Below are positions 35,311 to 44,263 of a stretch of 64,000 bases of DNA, one piece after another; position 1 is the first letter of the stretch, and the number at the start of each line of letters is the position of its first letter. Location: NCBI RefSeq assembly GCF_018614875.1, contig NZ_JAGGNW010000027.1, positions 1-64,000 on the forward strand, read 5' to 3'. Source of the stretch: Variovorax paradoxus. Its GTDB lineage: Bacteria; Pseudomonadota; Gammaproteobacteria; Burkholderiales; Burkholderiaceae_C. The notes below the pieces were generated by a model that saw only the letters and a program-made list of their open reading frames with translations, had not been told where the DNA came from and ran no database searches. The position numbers and the translations under genes are program-made.

Positions 35311-35946
35311 ATGACAGACAAACTCACCGCACTCGACGTCATGCGCGATGCACCGGTCATTCCGGTGATCGTGCTGCACGACGTGAAACATGCCATTCCC
35401 CTGGCGCGTGCGCTGGTGGCCGGCGGCATCCGCATGCTCGAGGTCACCTTGCGCACGCCGCAGGCGCTCGAATGCATCGAGGCCATTGCCAGGGACGTGC
35501 CCGATGCCGTGGCCGGCGCGGGCACCATCCGCAGCGCGGCCGATGCACAGGCCTCGGCGCTGGCCGGCGCGAAGTTCGGCGTGAGCCCGGGCTATACGCG
35601 CGCGGTCGGCAAGGCCTGCCACGACCTCGGCCTGCCGCTCCTGCCCGGCGTCGCCACCGGCAGCGAGATCATGACGGCGCAGGAAGACGGATACACCGAA
35701 CTCAAGTTCTTTCCCGCGCTGCAGGCGGGCGGCATCCCCATGCTCAAGGCGTGGCAGGGCCCGTTCGGCGACGTGACCTTCTGCCCGACGGGCGGCATCC
35801 ATGTGGACAACGCGGCCGAGTTTCTTGCGCTGTCCAACGTGGCGTGCGTGGGCGGCTCATGGATCGTGCCGGCCGACGCCATCCGCAACGGCGACTGGGC
35901 GCGCATCGAACAGCTCGCACGCGCGGCGAGCCAGCTCGCACGCTGA
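35311..35946 (+). CDS. eda: KDPG aldolase (2-dehydro-3-deoxyphosphogluconate aldolase)
   Basis: 211 residues. Class I aldolase barrel: PVIPVIVLHD, LEVTLRTPQALE with the catalytic Glu, GAGTIRS, and Schiff-base Lys in GYTELKFFPA, then FCPTGGIHVDN. Splits KDPG into pyruvate and glyceraldehyde 3-phosphate. GGAG precedes ATG 35311. It acts directly after Edd and is followed 11 bases later by a HAD-family hydrolase gene. Confidence 0.96.
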   Translation: MTDKLTALDVMRDAPVIPVIVLHDVKHAIPLARALVAGGIRMLEVTLRTPQALECIEAIARDVPDAVAGAGTIRSAADAQASALAGAKFGVSPGYTRAVGKACHDLGLPLLPGVATGSEIMTAQEDGYTELKFFPALQAGGIPMLKAWQGPFGDVTFCPTGGIHVDNAAEFLALSNVACVGGSWIVPADAIRNGDWARIEQLARAASQLAR

Positions 35947-35957
35947 GTGAGCCGGCC

Positions 35958-36686
35958 ATGCGCGCGGATTTCGACGCCAGTGACCTGAAGGTCATTGCCT
36001 TCGACGTTTTCGGCACCGTCGTCGATTGGCACAGCGGCATCGCCGCCGAGGCCGAGCGCGCATTGCCGGGTGTCGACGGTGCAGCTTTTGCGCTCGCCTG
36101 GCGTGCGGGCTACCAGCCGGCCATGAAATCCGTGATGGAGCGCATCGCAGCGGGCGAGGGCGGCTTCACGCTGCTCGACGAACTGCACCTGAGTATGCTC
36201 GAACAGGTAATGCACGATTTCAGCCTGTCCGACCGGCTCGACACCGTTGCCAAGCGCGACCTGAGCCGGGCCTGGCACCGGCTGCCGGCGTGGCCCGATG
36301 CGGTGGAGGGGCTCACGCGCCTCAAGAAGAAATTCACCATCTGCACGCTCTCCAACGGCAACATCGGCCTCTTGACCGAAATGGCCAAGCGCGCCGGCCT
36401 GCCCTGGGACTGCGTGCTGTCGGCCGAAGTGTTCAAGGCCTACAAGCCCGATCCGCGCACCTATCTTGGCGTGGCGGGCGTGTTCGACGCGACGCCGGGG
36501 CAGGTGATGCTGGCCGCCGCGCACCACGACGACCTGGCCGCCGCGCGCGTGTGCGGCCTGAAAACCGCCTACATCGAGCGGCCCCATGAATTCGGCCGCG
36601 CCCAGCCGAAGGATGTTTCGCCGCAGCCGGACAACCACCTGCACGCACGCGACATCAACCAGCTGGCCGACCTGCTGGGCTGCTGA
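35958..36686 (+). CDS. HAD-superfamily haloacid-dehalogenase-type hydrolase
   Basis: 242 residues, (S)-2-haloacid dehalogenase subgroup (HAD type II). Motif I AFDVFGTVVDW with nucleophile Asp, motif II TLSNGN, Lys in SAEVFKAYKPDPRTY, and the acidic motif weak in AAAHHDDLAAA. Hydrolyses either a halo-carboxylate or a phosphate ester. It lies 11 bases after eda and so is probably in that operon; sugar-phosphate phosphatase activity is possible, but the subgroup is better known for dehalogenation. Confidence 0.86.
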   Translation: MRADFDASDLKVIAFDVFGTVVDWHSGIAAEAERALPGVDGAAFALAWRAGYQPAMKSVMERIAAGEGGFTLLDELHLSMLEQVMHDFSLSDRLDTVAKRDLSRAWHRLPAWPDAVEGLTRLKKKFTICTLSNGNIGLLTEMAKRAGLPWDCVLSAEVFKAYKPDPRTYLGVAGVFDATPGQVMLAAAHHDDLAAARVCGLKTAYIERPHEFGRAQPKDVSPQPDNHLHARDINQLADLLGC

Positions 36687-36748
36687 TCGATTCGCCGGTT
36701 TTCGGCAGCTCCCGACCGTGCGTGCCTGGGCTGCGCGGCTCGGCGCAA

Positions 36749-37810
36749 TCACCTCGCCCTGGCTGCGTTGAAGGATTTCGCGGACTTGATCATTCCCCGC
36801 ATCATTTGCGTGAGCGGAAATTCCACGAACCTGTAGACCATGTGCGACGCCCAGATCGACGCGATACAGACCGCAACGGAAATGGCAAGAACCTGAGGCA
36901 CCGAACCGAAGCCGAGCAGTTTGACCGCGAGCGGAATGGCAACCAGTATGAACGGATGGAACAGGTACAGCGAGTAGGAGCTGTCTCCAATCGCCAGGAT
37001 CACGCGGGCCCTTGCCCAGAACGACCCGAGCGATATCAGTCCGAAGAAAATCATGGCGGCAGGGACGGCCAATGCAAATCCCCTGAGTTCGCTGTTCCCA
37101 AGGCCTTCGGAAATTGCCAGGTGCGCAAGAAAAGCCCCGACGACCATCAAGACGATGGACGCCGGCATGCTCTGCCGGATCAACCCTTTCTTGAACGCCA
37201 CGCCAATGGCCACTCCGAATGCAAACTCCACAAACAATGAAAAATTCATGACCTTGTAGTCGATGCCGGAGAACAGCCCAATGAACGATACGGCGGCCAA
37301 TACCAGGCATGCGAGATAGGCGTGCTTCGGCTTTGCGGTCGGGAGCGCAACCAGGGCCCACAACCCATAGAAAATGATTTCGTAGGTGAGCGTCCATCCG
37401 TTGTTCACCAGATAGGGCGCGGATGTGGGCCACAAAAGGAACGATGCGGCAATGTCGGTCGGCTGCTGGGCATTGCTGTTGATCAGCTTCGGCACAAAGA
37501 GGAAGACGATCAATGCCAGCAAGGAAAGCCCCCAATAGAGGGGAAACACCCGGATGATCCGTTTCTCCATGAATTCCACATGCGTCATGGTCTTGTTGGC
37601 CGTGACAAAGTAGATGATGAAGCCGCTGATCATGAAGAAGATGTCCACGCCAATGATTCCGAAATCAAACAGCGGAATGGCGCCGCCGGACAGGGCATGC
37701 GCTTTCTGCGCGGCGTGGTGAATCACGACCAGCAGCGCGGCAATGCCTCTTCCGGCCTGAATGGATTCGACGTACTGTGGCTGGTCCAGTGCAATGGATT
37801 GTGATTTCAC
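36749..37810 (-). CDS. Acyltransferase 3 family membrane protein (OafA/YrhL-like)
   Basis: 353 residues with about ten membrane helices. Family signature at the start: IQAGRGIAALLVVIHHAA, with the catalytic His, then GVDIFFMISGFIIYF, RVFPLYW, and NNGWTLTYEIIFY. Such enzymes O-acetylate surface polysaccharides or other glycans. Start is GTG 37810, overlapping the stop of the upstream membrane protein gene (GTGA). Base composition is visibly less GC-rich than in neighbours, with many AAT, GAA and ATT codons, which suggests later acquisition. Confidence 0.9.
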   Translation of the reverse strand: MKSQSIALDQPQYVESIQAGRGIAALLVVIHHAAQKAHALSGGAIPLFDFGIIGVDIFFMISGFIIYFVTANKTMTHVEFMEKRIIRVFPLYWGLSLLALIVFLFVPKLINSNAQQPTDIAASFLLWPTSAPYLVNNGWTLTYEIIFYGLWALVALPTAKPKHAYLACLVLAAVSFIGLFSGIDYKVMNFSLFVEFAFGVAIGVAFKKGLIRQSMPASIVLMVVGAFLAHLAISEGLGNSELRGFALAVPAAMIFFGLISLGSFWARARVILAIGDSSYSLYLFHPFILVAIPLAVKLLGFGSVPQVLAISVAVCIASIWASHMVYRFVEFPLTQMMRGMIKSAKSFNAARAR

Positions 37811-38961
37811 GAGGTGCGATCCTGAGGGGTGGGGCGGGCGAGGACCGGGCCACCGGAGATGACCGCCTGTCTGCGCCGCACGAGTCTCTTCTCGGTGAGT
37901 TCGGTTTTCTGAACCAGCGCCATGGCAGAAAAGACGAGCGGACTCACGATGGCGAAGTGCCGGGCAAATGAACCGAAATCGGGTTCAAATACCCCCTCGA
38001 TGATCAGAAAAGACAAAGGCGCAAGAGCAACCTTGCCGGCCTGAATCAGGTTCTTGTTGCTGGATTTCGCGCCCTCGACAATGACCTTCACCATCCAGAT
38101 GAAGGTGAAGGGCATGATCGAAATGAACGCCAGCTGGCTGACCGAACCGAAGCGCAGAAGCTCGAGCGGAAATGCCAACCGGAAAAACGTGATCGTGGCA
38201 TTGAGCGCCTGCAGCAAGGCGTTGTCGGAGGCGATGACCGCCTCGATCACCGTGCGCGATCCTTCGGCGCCTACCTCCCGGTTCTCGTTGACCGTTGCGC
38301 GGGCGAAGTCCAGGGTGACGCCGAGGGCGATCTGGAACGTCAGCGCGAGCGCGATGTAGACCAGGATGATGATGACCAGCAGCCTGAATACCGTGAGCTG
38401 CTTTCTTATCAGCCGCAGGCCAAGCCAGACGGCGCTGACCAGCAGCCAATATTTTCTGACCACCCAGCCGTAGATGCTCGACGACAGGAACCACGTCAGC
38501 CCGAATCCGCTGTGCTGCGCCGCCATGACCGAGAGCAGCACGACGCAGGCCGACAGCATGTCCTTCGAAAGAACCGACAGGAAAATGGCCCTGATGAATC
38601 CCCATCCGAGCGAGACCAGAAATACGCCAAGCGGAATTCTGCTGAATTGGAGGATCGGCAGGACGGTGAGCGTGACACTCAGAAAAGCGCCGGCAATGGG
38701 CGCCGTCTTTGCGCTCAATCCGGCCGATTCCAGCAGGAATGCGCTGCAAGCGTAGGAGTTTCTTTCCTCGATGGTGGTGGAGGTGAGCTGGCACAAATCG
38801 GCCCCGTAAAAACTCAGGAGCGTTTCTTCGTCCGGGAAATTCTGCGCGGCCGTGTCGTGGTAGAGGAACGGAATGACCCCAACGATCAGGGCGGAAAAGA
38901 AAAAGATGATCAGCGATATGGCCGGATCAATGGGCTTGCCGCGTATGCTCAGAATGGTCAA
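37807..38961 (-). CDS. Polytopic membrane protein, possibly glycan polymerase (Wzy-like)
   Basis: 384 residues with about ten hydrophobic segments (SLIIFFFSALIVGVIPF, LGVFLVSLGWGFIRAIFLSV, LLVIIILVYIALAL, and others) and a central soluble loop with ARATVNENREVGAEGSRT. I recognise no motif; the helix number, large loop and position before an O-acyltransferase gene resemble O-antigen or exopolysaccharide polymerases, but this is weak. The only start that gives this frame is TTG 38961 (an in-frame stop lies two codons upstream), with poor Shine-Dalgarno. Lower GC than surroundings. Confidence 0.7.
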   Translation of the reverse strand: MTILSIRGKPIDPAISLIIFFFSALIVGVIPFLYHDTAAQNFPDEETLLSFYGADLCQLTSTTIEERNSYACSAFLLESAGLSAKTAPIAGAFLSVTLTVLPILQFSRIPLGVFLVSLGWGFIRAIFLSVLSKDMLSACVVLLSVMAAQHSGFGLTWFLSSSIYGWVVRKYWLLVSAVWLGLRLIRKQLTVFRLLVIIILVYIALALTFQIALGVTLDFARATVNENREVGAEGSRTVIEAVIASDNALLQALNATITFFRLAFPLELLRFGSVSQLAFISIMPFTFIWMVKVIVEGAKSSNKNLIQAGKVALAPLSFLIIEGVFEPDFGSFARHFAIVSPLVFSAMALVQKTELTEKRLVRRRQAVISGGPVLARPTPQDRTS

Positions 38962-39206
38962 TTTTCATTCCGCTTGGAAGGAAGCGCTCATGTAGAAAAT
39001 AGTTCAAAGAATAAGAAACATTCGGTGCCGCGTCCGAATGGACGATCTTGCTGAACTGTGAAGCTCTTTGATCGCGATTCCGGGTATCAGAATGTGATGC
39101 GTCTTGCATCAGCACTACCCCTTGAAAATACCAGCAAAGAATATGCCGATCGCCTTTAAAAGGTGATCATTTGTATCTTCAATTGAGCCGCTCCCGCGGC
39201 GGCCGG

Positions 39207-39647
39207 CTAGGACGCGCGCAAGGCGTCCGAATCGGGCTGGCGGCTGCCGCCAGAAGCCTTTGCCTTGTCCTGTATGAGTTCGATCTTGTACCCATCCGGA
39301 TCGGTCACGAAGGCGATCACCGTGGTGCCGCCCTTCACGGGGCCGGCTTCGCGCGTGACGTTGCCGCCGGCGGCCTTGATCTTTTCGCAGGCCGCGTAGG
39401 CGTCGGGCACGCCGAGCGCGATGTGGCCGTAGGCCGTGCCGGGTTCGTAGCTGTCGGTGCCCCAGTTGTAGGTGAGCTCGATCTCGGCCTGCTCGGGGTT
39501 GCCGCCGCCGAAGCCGACGAAGGCGAGGCTGTATTTGTATTCGGGGTTCTCCGAAGTGCGCAGCAGGTTCATGCCAAGCACCTGGGTGTAGAAGTCGATC
39601 GAGCGCTGGAGGTTGCCGACGCGCAGCATGGTGTGGAGGAGTCGCAT
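39207..39647 (-). CDS. gloA: Lactoylglutathione lyase (glyoxalase I)
   Basis: 146 residues. Metal ligands are visible at the expected places: His in MRLLHTMLRVGNL, Glu in IELTYNW, His in YGHIALGV and Glu in GYKIELIQ; DFYTQVLGM and NPEYKYSLAFVG are typical. Converts the hemithioacetal of methylglyoxal and glutathione to S-lactoylglutathione. ATG 39647 starts the conserved RLLHTMLRV. The GST gene lies 46 bases upstream on the same strand. Confidence 0.95.
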   Translation of the reverse strand: MRLLHTMLRVGNLQRSIDFYTQVLGMNLLRTSENPEYKYSLAFVGFGGGNPEQAEIELTYNWGTDSYEPGTAYGHIALGVPDAYAACEKIKAAGGNVTREAGPVKGGTTVIAFVTDPDGYKIELIQDKAKASGGSRQPDSDALRAS

Positions 39648-39693
39648 CTCGTGGGGTCTCTGTCGTTGGGAGGAAGGATTTCCATTGTCGGTT

Positions 39694-40371
39694 CTAGGCG
39701 AGCGTGAGCAAGTGCGCCTCGTGCTTGCGCAGGAATTCGCGCAGGTGCTGCGAATACTCCGGCACCACCGCGTTGCGCACGCTCGGCCGCACCGCCAGCG
39801 CCTTGCGCCATGCATTCACCTTGGGCAAGGCATCGAAGATGTGCGAATTGCTGATCTCGTCGAACACCTCGAAGTAGCGAAAGACCGGCGCGAACACCGC
39901 ATCGACCAGGCTGAAGTCTTCGCCCGCGAAGTAGGGGCCGGCGCCCAGCGCAGCTTCGACGCGCTCGAATTTGGCGGCCAGGGCCAGGCGCTTCTGCTCG
40001 AACACCTGGGCATCGCGCGTAGTTTCGTAGCCCCACAGGTCGACCAGGACAGCCGAGCCGAACTCCATCCACGCGCGATGCTCGGCCCGGGTGAGCGGAT
40101 CTTCCGGATGCAGGCGCGGGCCGGGCTGGGTTTCTTCGAGGTATTCGCAGATCACGTTGCTCTCGAACAGCACCGCCTCGCTGCCGTCGGGGCGCTGAAG
40201 CCGTAGCAGCGGCACCTTGCCCAGCGGCGAGATGGCGACGAACCAGGCCGGCTTGTTGGCAAGGTCGATCACCACGCGTTCGAAGGGCACGTTCTTTTCG
40301 GCCAGGGCGATGGCGGCGCGCTGCACATAAGGGCACAGCAGGTGGCTGACGAGAGTGAGGGGCTTGGACAT
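39694..40371 (-). CDS. Glutathione S-transferase with CPYVQR active site
   Basis: 225 residues. N-terminal thioredoxin fold with LLCPYVQRAAIAL, where the Cys replaces Ser/Tyr as in omega/beta-like and glutathionyl-reductase classes, then GKVPLLRL, ESNVICEYLEE; C-terminal helical domain with FSLVDAVFAPVFRYFEV. Probably a thiol transferase or deglutathionylating enzyme rather than a conjugating one. ATG 40371. It sits beside gloA in a small glutathione-related unit. Confidence 0.9.
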   Translation of the reverse strand: MSKPLTLVSHLLCPYVQRAAIALAEKNVPFERVVIDLANKPAWFVAISPLGKVPLLRLQRPDGSEAVLFESNVICEYLEETQPGPRLHPEDPLTRAEHRAWMEFGSAVLVDLWGYETTRDAQVFEQKRLALAAKFERVEAALGAGPYFAGEDFSLVDAVFAPVFRYFEVFDEISNSHIFDALPKVNAWRKALAVRPSVRNAVVPEYSQHLREFLRKHEAHLLTLA

Positions 40372-40476
40372 GGCGAGTTGGCGCTCCGGAAAAAGTTGAA
40401 GGTGGGACCGCGGCAATTCTTGCGGCCTCGAACAACCTTTTCCCGAAAAGCCCATTCGCCGGATGGGCGCCTTGTG

Positions 40477-41160
40477 CTATTTGACGGTGTCCAGCCAATG
40501 CGTGATGCGGCCGCCGTGCATCACGCCGATCCGGTCGGCCATGGCATGGGCCTCGGCCTCGTTGTGGGTGACCAGGATCGCGGTCTGCCCGGCGCGCCGG
40601 AGGATGTCGCGCACCTGCGCGGTCAGGCGTTCGCGCGCGCCGCCGTCGAGGTTTGAAAACGGCTCGTCCAGCAACAGCAACTCGGGCGAAGGCGCCAGCG
40701 CGCGGGCGAGCGCAATGCGCTGCTGCTGGCCGCCCGAAAGCTCATGCGGAAAGCGCTCGCCGGCATCGGCCAGGCCCACGAGCGCCAGCATTTCAGCCAC
40801 GCGCGCCTGCTGCAGCGCACGGCTCGAGCGGCGCAGGCCGAAGGCCACGTTCCGGCTTGCCGACAGATGAGGAAACAGCGCGTATTCCTGGAACATCATG
40901 CCCACGCGCCGCTGCTCGGGCGGCAGGTGCACCCGGGTCGAAGAGAGCAGCACGTCGCCGAGTTGGATGGTGCCTGCGCGCAGCGGCTCGAAGCCCGCGA
41001 TCGCCCGCAGCACCGTGGTCTTGCCGCAGCCCGAGGGGCCGAACAGGCAGGCGATCTCGCCCGCCCGCAGCGAAAGCGAGAAGTCGCCGACCACGGTATG
41101 CAGGCCGCGCGGCGTTTCGTAGGCGAGCTGGATCGACTCGATGGAAAGAGGGGAGCTCAT
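40477..41160 (-). CDS. fbpC: Ferric-iron ABC transporter ATPase (FbpC-like)
   Basis: 227 residues. Walker A GPSGCGKTT, Q-loop MMFQEYALFPH, signature LSGGQQQR, Walker B LLLLDEPFSNLD, H-loop VTHNEAEA. Lacks the extra C-terminal regulatory domain of longer FbpC/PotA proteins. It energises the import complex with the permease and binding protein encoded just upstream. Its ATG is preceded by GGAGG that lies in a repeated intergenic element (41161-41221). Confidence 0.88.
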   Translation of the reverse strand: MSSPLSIESIQLAYETPRGLHTVVGDFSLSLRAGEIACLFGPSGCGKTTVLRAIAGFEPLRAGTIQLGDVLLSSTRVHLPPEQRRVGMMFQEYALFPHLSASRNVAFGLRRSSRALQQARVAEMLALVGLADAGERFPHELSGGQQQRIALARALAPSPELLLLDEPFSNLDGGARERLTAQVRDILRRAGQTAILVTHNEAEAHAMADRIGVMHGGRITHWLDTVK

Positions 41161-41221
41161 AAGGCAACCTCCGCGCTTCGCGCTGCGGTGCGAGCTTGCT
41201 TGGGGCGGCCCGGCACGGCGC
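41161..41221 (-). repeat. Intergenic repeat R2, copy 1, carrying a ribosome-binding site
   Basis: Fills the gap between the permease stop and the ATPase start. Read on the minus strand it contains TGCCGGGCCGCCCCAAG and then ACCGCAGCGCGAAGCGCGG followed by AGGTT, so the element provides the GGAGG of the next gene. The second copy is at 46599-46646 before the MATE gene. The GC-rich part can fold (CCGC pairing with GCGG). Confidence 0.7.
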
Positions 41222-42886
41222 TCATGGTGCGTCCACGGTGGGCGCGGCCGTTGGCGTGCCCAGTTGGTTGCGTGCCAGCAGCACCACCGGCAGCAGGCCG
41301 GCCGCCACGATGGCGAGCGCGGCAATCGCGCCTTCTTCATAGGTTCCGCGAGCGGCCTCGGCATAGAGCCAGGTGGCCAGCGTGTCGAAATTGGCCGGCC
41401 GCAGCAGCAGCGTGGCCGGCAGTTCCTTCATTGCATCGACAAAGACCAGCAGCGCACCGGTGGCAATGGCGGGCTGCAGAAGCGGCAGGTGCACGCGCCG
41501 CAGCGTGCCGCCGCTGGTCTCGCCCAGCAGCCGCGAAGCCTGCTCGATGGCGGGGGGAATGCGGGCGAGCCCGGCTTCGATGCCGCCGACCGGCATGGCG
41601 AGAAAGCGGATCGCGCAGGCCGCCACCAGCACGATCCCCGCGCCCATGAGCGGCAAGCCCGGCAGGCCGAGCACGCTGGCCAGCGCGGCGTCGAACGCAA
41701 GCGCGGGCGTGAGCAGGCCGATGGCGAGCACCGTGCCCGGCAGCGCATAGCCCAGCGTGGCCGCGCGCGCCTGCCACCGTGCGCGGTTGGGGCGCGATCC
41801 CTGGCTGCGCGTCGTCCACGCCACGACCAATCCCGCAGCCACGGCGGCCACGGTGACGCCGGCGGCCAGCGCGACCGTGTTGCCGAGGCTTGCCAGCAGG
41901 CCTTGCGACACACCGCCGCCCTGGCGCAGCCGCTTGGCGCTTTCCCAGACCAGGTAGAGGGCGGGCGCCACGAAGCCGATCAACACCGGCAATGACGCGA
42001 TGGCGGTGGCGACCCAGGCGGCAGCGCCGTGCAGGCGCCGCGGCTGCATGGCGCGCATGCGCTGCGCCGAGCCGAAGCGCTGATGCCGGCGCCCGTTGCG
42101 TTCGAGCCAGACCAGCGCCACCACCACGAACAGCATCGTGCAGGCGATCTGTGCCGCGCCGGCCAGGTCGGAGCGTGTGATCCACGTGGTGTAGACCGCC
42201 ACCGTGAGCGTGTTCACGCCAAGGAATTCCGAGGCGCCGATGTCATTGAGCGTTTCGAGCAGCGCAAGGCTCATGCCCACCGCGAGCGCCGGCCGTGCCA
42301 GCGGCAGTGCCACGCGAAAGAAGGCGCCGCGCCGGCTTTCGCCCAGCGTGCGTGCCGCTTCCATCAGGTGCGCGGGCTGCGTCATGAACATGGCGCGCGC
42401 GGTCATGTAGACGTAGGGGTAGAGCACGAAGCCGAGCACGAAGATCGCGCCCGGCATCGAGCGCAGGTCGGGCAGGCGGAACTGGCGCGGGCTGTCGAAG
42501 CCCAGTGCCCAGCGGATCGCGCCCTGCACCGGGCCGATCGGGTGCAGCAGGTCCAGATACGCAAAAGCGACGATGTACGTCGGCATCGCGAGCGGCAGCA
42601 GCAGCGCCCAGTTCAGCACGCGGCGCCCGGGAAAATCGCAGGCCGTCACGAGCCATGCGCAGCCGGTGCCGATCACCAGCACCAGCGCGCCGACACCCGT
42701 GAGCAGCAATGCCGTGTTGAGCGCGGCCCGCGGCAGCACATGCGCGAACAGCGGCCCCCAGTGCGCGACACCGGAGCCCAATGCGAGCCAGGCGAGCACG
42801 GCCACCGGCGCGAGCACGCCGATGGCGATGGCGAAAGAGGCGCAGCGCCAGACCGGCCCCGCGGCTTGCAGGCCACCGAAGCTCAT
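41222..42886 (-). CDS. fbpB: Ferric-iron ABC transporter permease (FbpB-like, fused two-domain)
   Basis: 554 residues, about twelve helices forming two permease halves. Each half has an EAA-type coupling loop: EAARTLGESRRGAFFRVALPL in the first and EQASRLLGETSGGTLRRVHLPL in the second. This duplicated layout is typical of FbpB/SfuB/CysTW-like ferric-iron permeases. It forms the inner-membrane channel with FbpA and FbpC homologues. ATG 42886 is chosen because membrane helices start soon after. Repeat elements flank it on both sides (R1 upstream, R2 downstream). Confidence 0.9.
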   Translation of the reverse strand: MSFGGLQAAGPVWRCASFAIAIGVLAPVAVLAWLALGSGVAHWGPLFAHVLPRAALNTALLLTGVGALVLVIGTGCAWLVTACDFPGRRVLNWALLLPLAMPTYIVAFAYLDLLHPIGPVQGAIRWALGFDSPRQFRLPDLRSMPGAIFVLGFVLYPYVYMTARAMFMTQPAHLMEAARTLGESRRGAFFRVALPLARPALAVGMSLALLETLNDIGASEFLGVNTLTVAVYTTWITRSDLAGAAQIACTMLFVVVALVWLERNGRRHQRFGSAQRMRAMQPRRLHGAAAWVATAIASLPVLIGFVAPALYLVWESAKRLRQGGGVSQGLLASLGNTVALAAGVTVAAVAAGLVVAWTTRSQGSRPNRARWQARAATLGYALPGTVLAIGLLTPALAFDAALASVLGLPGLPLMGAGIVLVAACAIRFLAMPVGGIEAGLARIPPAIEQASRLLGETSGGTLRRVHLPLLQPAIATGALLVFVDAMKELPATLLLRPANFDTLATWLYAEAARGTYEEGAIAALAIVAAGLLPVVLLARNQLGTPTAAPTVDAP

Positions 42887-42921
42887 GCGTAACACAGGCC
42901 TTCCATGGCTCCCGCTCCTGC

Positions 42922-43015
42922 GGGAAACACCGTGGAACCGGCTCTGCCGGGCCACCGGTGTTGCCCCCGGCAGGGGGAGGGAGAAGCGACACGAAGTGCG
43001 CGAAGCCTGGGGGCG
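42922..43015 (-). repeat. Intergenic repeat R1, copy 1
   Basis: About 94 bases between the binding-protein stop and the permease start. It shares, with small differences, ACACCG-GGAACCGGCT-TGCCGGGCC, GGTGTTGCCCCC, and ACACGAAGTG-GCGA with the copy at 50886-50975. It contains the inverted pair CCGGC and GCCGG. Same orientation relative to the minus-strand operon in both places. Confidence 0.7.
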
Positions 43016-43022
43016 AGCAACA

Positions 43023-44084
43023 TTACAAGTCGAACCCGACCTTGTCGACCAGGGCACTGGCCTGTTTGCGGTACTTGGCAATTTCGGTGAGCGGCAGCGG
43101 ATCGACCTTCAGCTCGCCGATGGTCTCTCCGATGATCGGATCGAGTGCCACGCCCTTGCGCACCGGATACTCATAGTTGGCCTGCGCGTAGAGCGCCTGT
43201 GCCGGCTCCGACACCAGGAATTCGAGCAGCTTGACCGCGTTGGCGCGCTGCGGCGCGTTCCTGGCCACGGCGGCGCCGCTGATGTTGACGTGCGTGCCGC
43301 CGCTCCTGGCACTGGCGAAGGTCGGGCGGACCACCTTGATGGCGTCGCCCCACTTGCGCGCGTCGGTGCCTTCCTTGGAACTCTTCATCTGGCCGACGTA
43401 GTAGGAGTTGGCCAGGCCGATGTCGCAGATGCCGCCCAGGATGTCGCGCGCCACGTCGCGGTCGCCGCCGGTGGCCTTGCGGGCCAGGTTCGCTTTGACG
43501 CCGCGCAGCCATTGCTCGGCCTTGGCCTCGCCATCGTGCGCGATCATCGCTGCGACCAGTGCCGTGTTGTAGGGATGCTGGCCTGCGCGGATGCAGACCT
43601 TGCCCTTCCACTTCGGGTTGGCCAGGTCTTCGTAGCGGAAGCTGGTGAGCGGCTGGTTCCTGTCGGCGTAGAGCACGCGCGCGCGCAGCGAGAGCGCGAA
43701 CCACTGGCCGTCGGCGCCGCGCAGGTTGGCGGGCAAAGCCGATTCGAGCGCGGCCGATTTCACCGGCTGCGTCACGCCACCGTCGACCAGGTCCATCAGG
43801 TTGCCGATGTCCACCGTCATCAGCACGTCGGCCGGCGAGCGCGCGCCCTCGGCCTTGACCCGTTCGAGCAGGCCGTCCTTCACGAACACCGTGTTCACCT
43901 TGATCTTGCTCTGCGCGCTGAAAGCCGAGATCAGCGGCTGGATCAGCGCGGCTTCGCGCGTGGTGTAGAGCGTGAGTTCGTCGTTGGCGGCGTGGGCGGG
44001 CAGGGCGGCAGCAGCCAGCCAGGCGGCGGTGACGCCGATCAGTGCGCGGGCAGCGCGGCCTTGGACGCCGAGGTGGTCGGTCAT
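43023..44084 (-). CDS. fbpA: Ferric-iron ABC transporter binding protein (FbpA-like)
   Basis: 353 residues. Signal peptide (AAWLAAAALPAHAA), then LTLYTTREAALIQPLISAF, ADVLMTVDIGNL, GTHVNISGAAVARNAPQ and NYEYPVRKGV; Tyr residues in YYVGQ and NYEYP are candidate iron ligands as in FbpA/FutA. It binds Fe3+ in the periplasm and delivers it to the FbpB-like permease. GGAGG precedes ATG 44084 and a near-consensus Fur box lies 57 bases upstream, so it is very likely iron-repressed. First gene of the fbpABC-type operon. Confidence 0.93.
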   Translation of the reverse strand: MTDHLGVQGRAARALIGVTAAWLAAAALPAHAANDELTLYTTREAALIQPLISAFSAQSKIKVNTVFVKDGLLERVKAEGARSPADVLMTVDIGNLMDLVDGGVTQPVKSAALESALPANLRGADGQWFALSLRARVLYADRNQPLTSFRYEDLANPKWKGKVCIRAGQHPYNTALVAAMIAHDGEAKAEQWLRGVKANLARKATGGDRDVARDILGGICDIGLANSYYVGQMKSSKEGTDARKWGDAIKVVRPTFASARSGGTHVNISGAAVARNAPQRANAVKLLEFLVSEPAQALYAQANYEYPVRKGVALDPIIGETIGELKVDPLPLTEIAKYRKQASALVDKVGFDL

Positions 44085-44140
44085 GAAGGATCCTCCAGGT
44101 GCAGAGACGTGTTTTGGGAAAGCATCGCCACCGTCGAGGT

Positions 44141-44159
44141 GACGATGAGAATCATTATC
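44141..44159. promoter_or_regulatory. Fur box of the fbpABC-like operon
   Basis: GACGATGAGAATCATTATC matches 16 of 19 positions of the classical Fur consensus; in the 7-1-7 view TGAGAAT-C-ATTATCA matches 13 of 14. It lies 57 bases upstream of the fbpA start on the minus strand. Confidence 0.88.
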
Positions 44160-44263
44160 ACTGCGTTTGGGGGCGGTTTTTACGTCCTTGCACTTACATG
44201 GCCAATCGGGCCTCGGTGTGACGATGGCCCTGTACGGAGCCCCGAAGAAGTCGAACGCCGCGA

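Noticed and set aside
39148..39168. GATCGCCTTT-A-AAAGGTGATC as a terminator
   Set aside because: The arms leave a one-base centre, so no stable hairpin loop, and no T run follows; it may be a protein site or chance.
42887..43022. GC-rich gap as a short coding region
   Set aside because: It is repeat R1, present again at 50886-50975 in a different reading context, without conserved frame.
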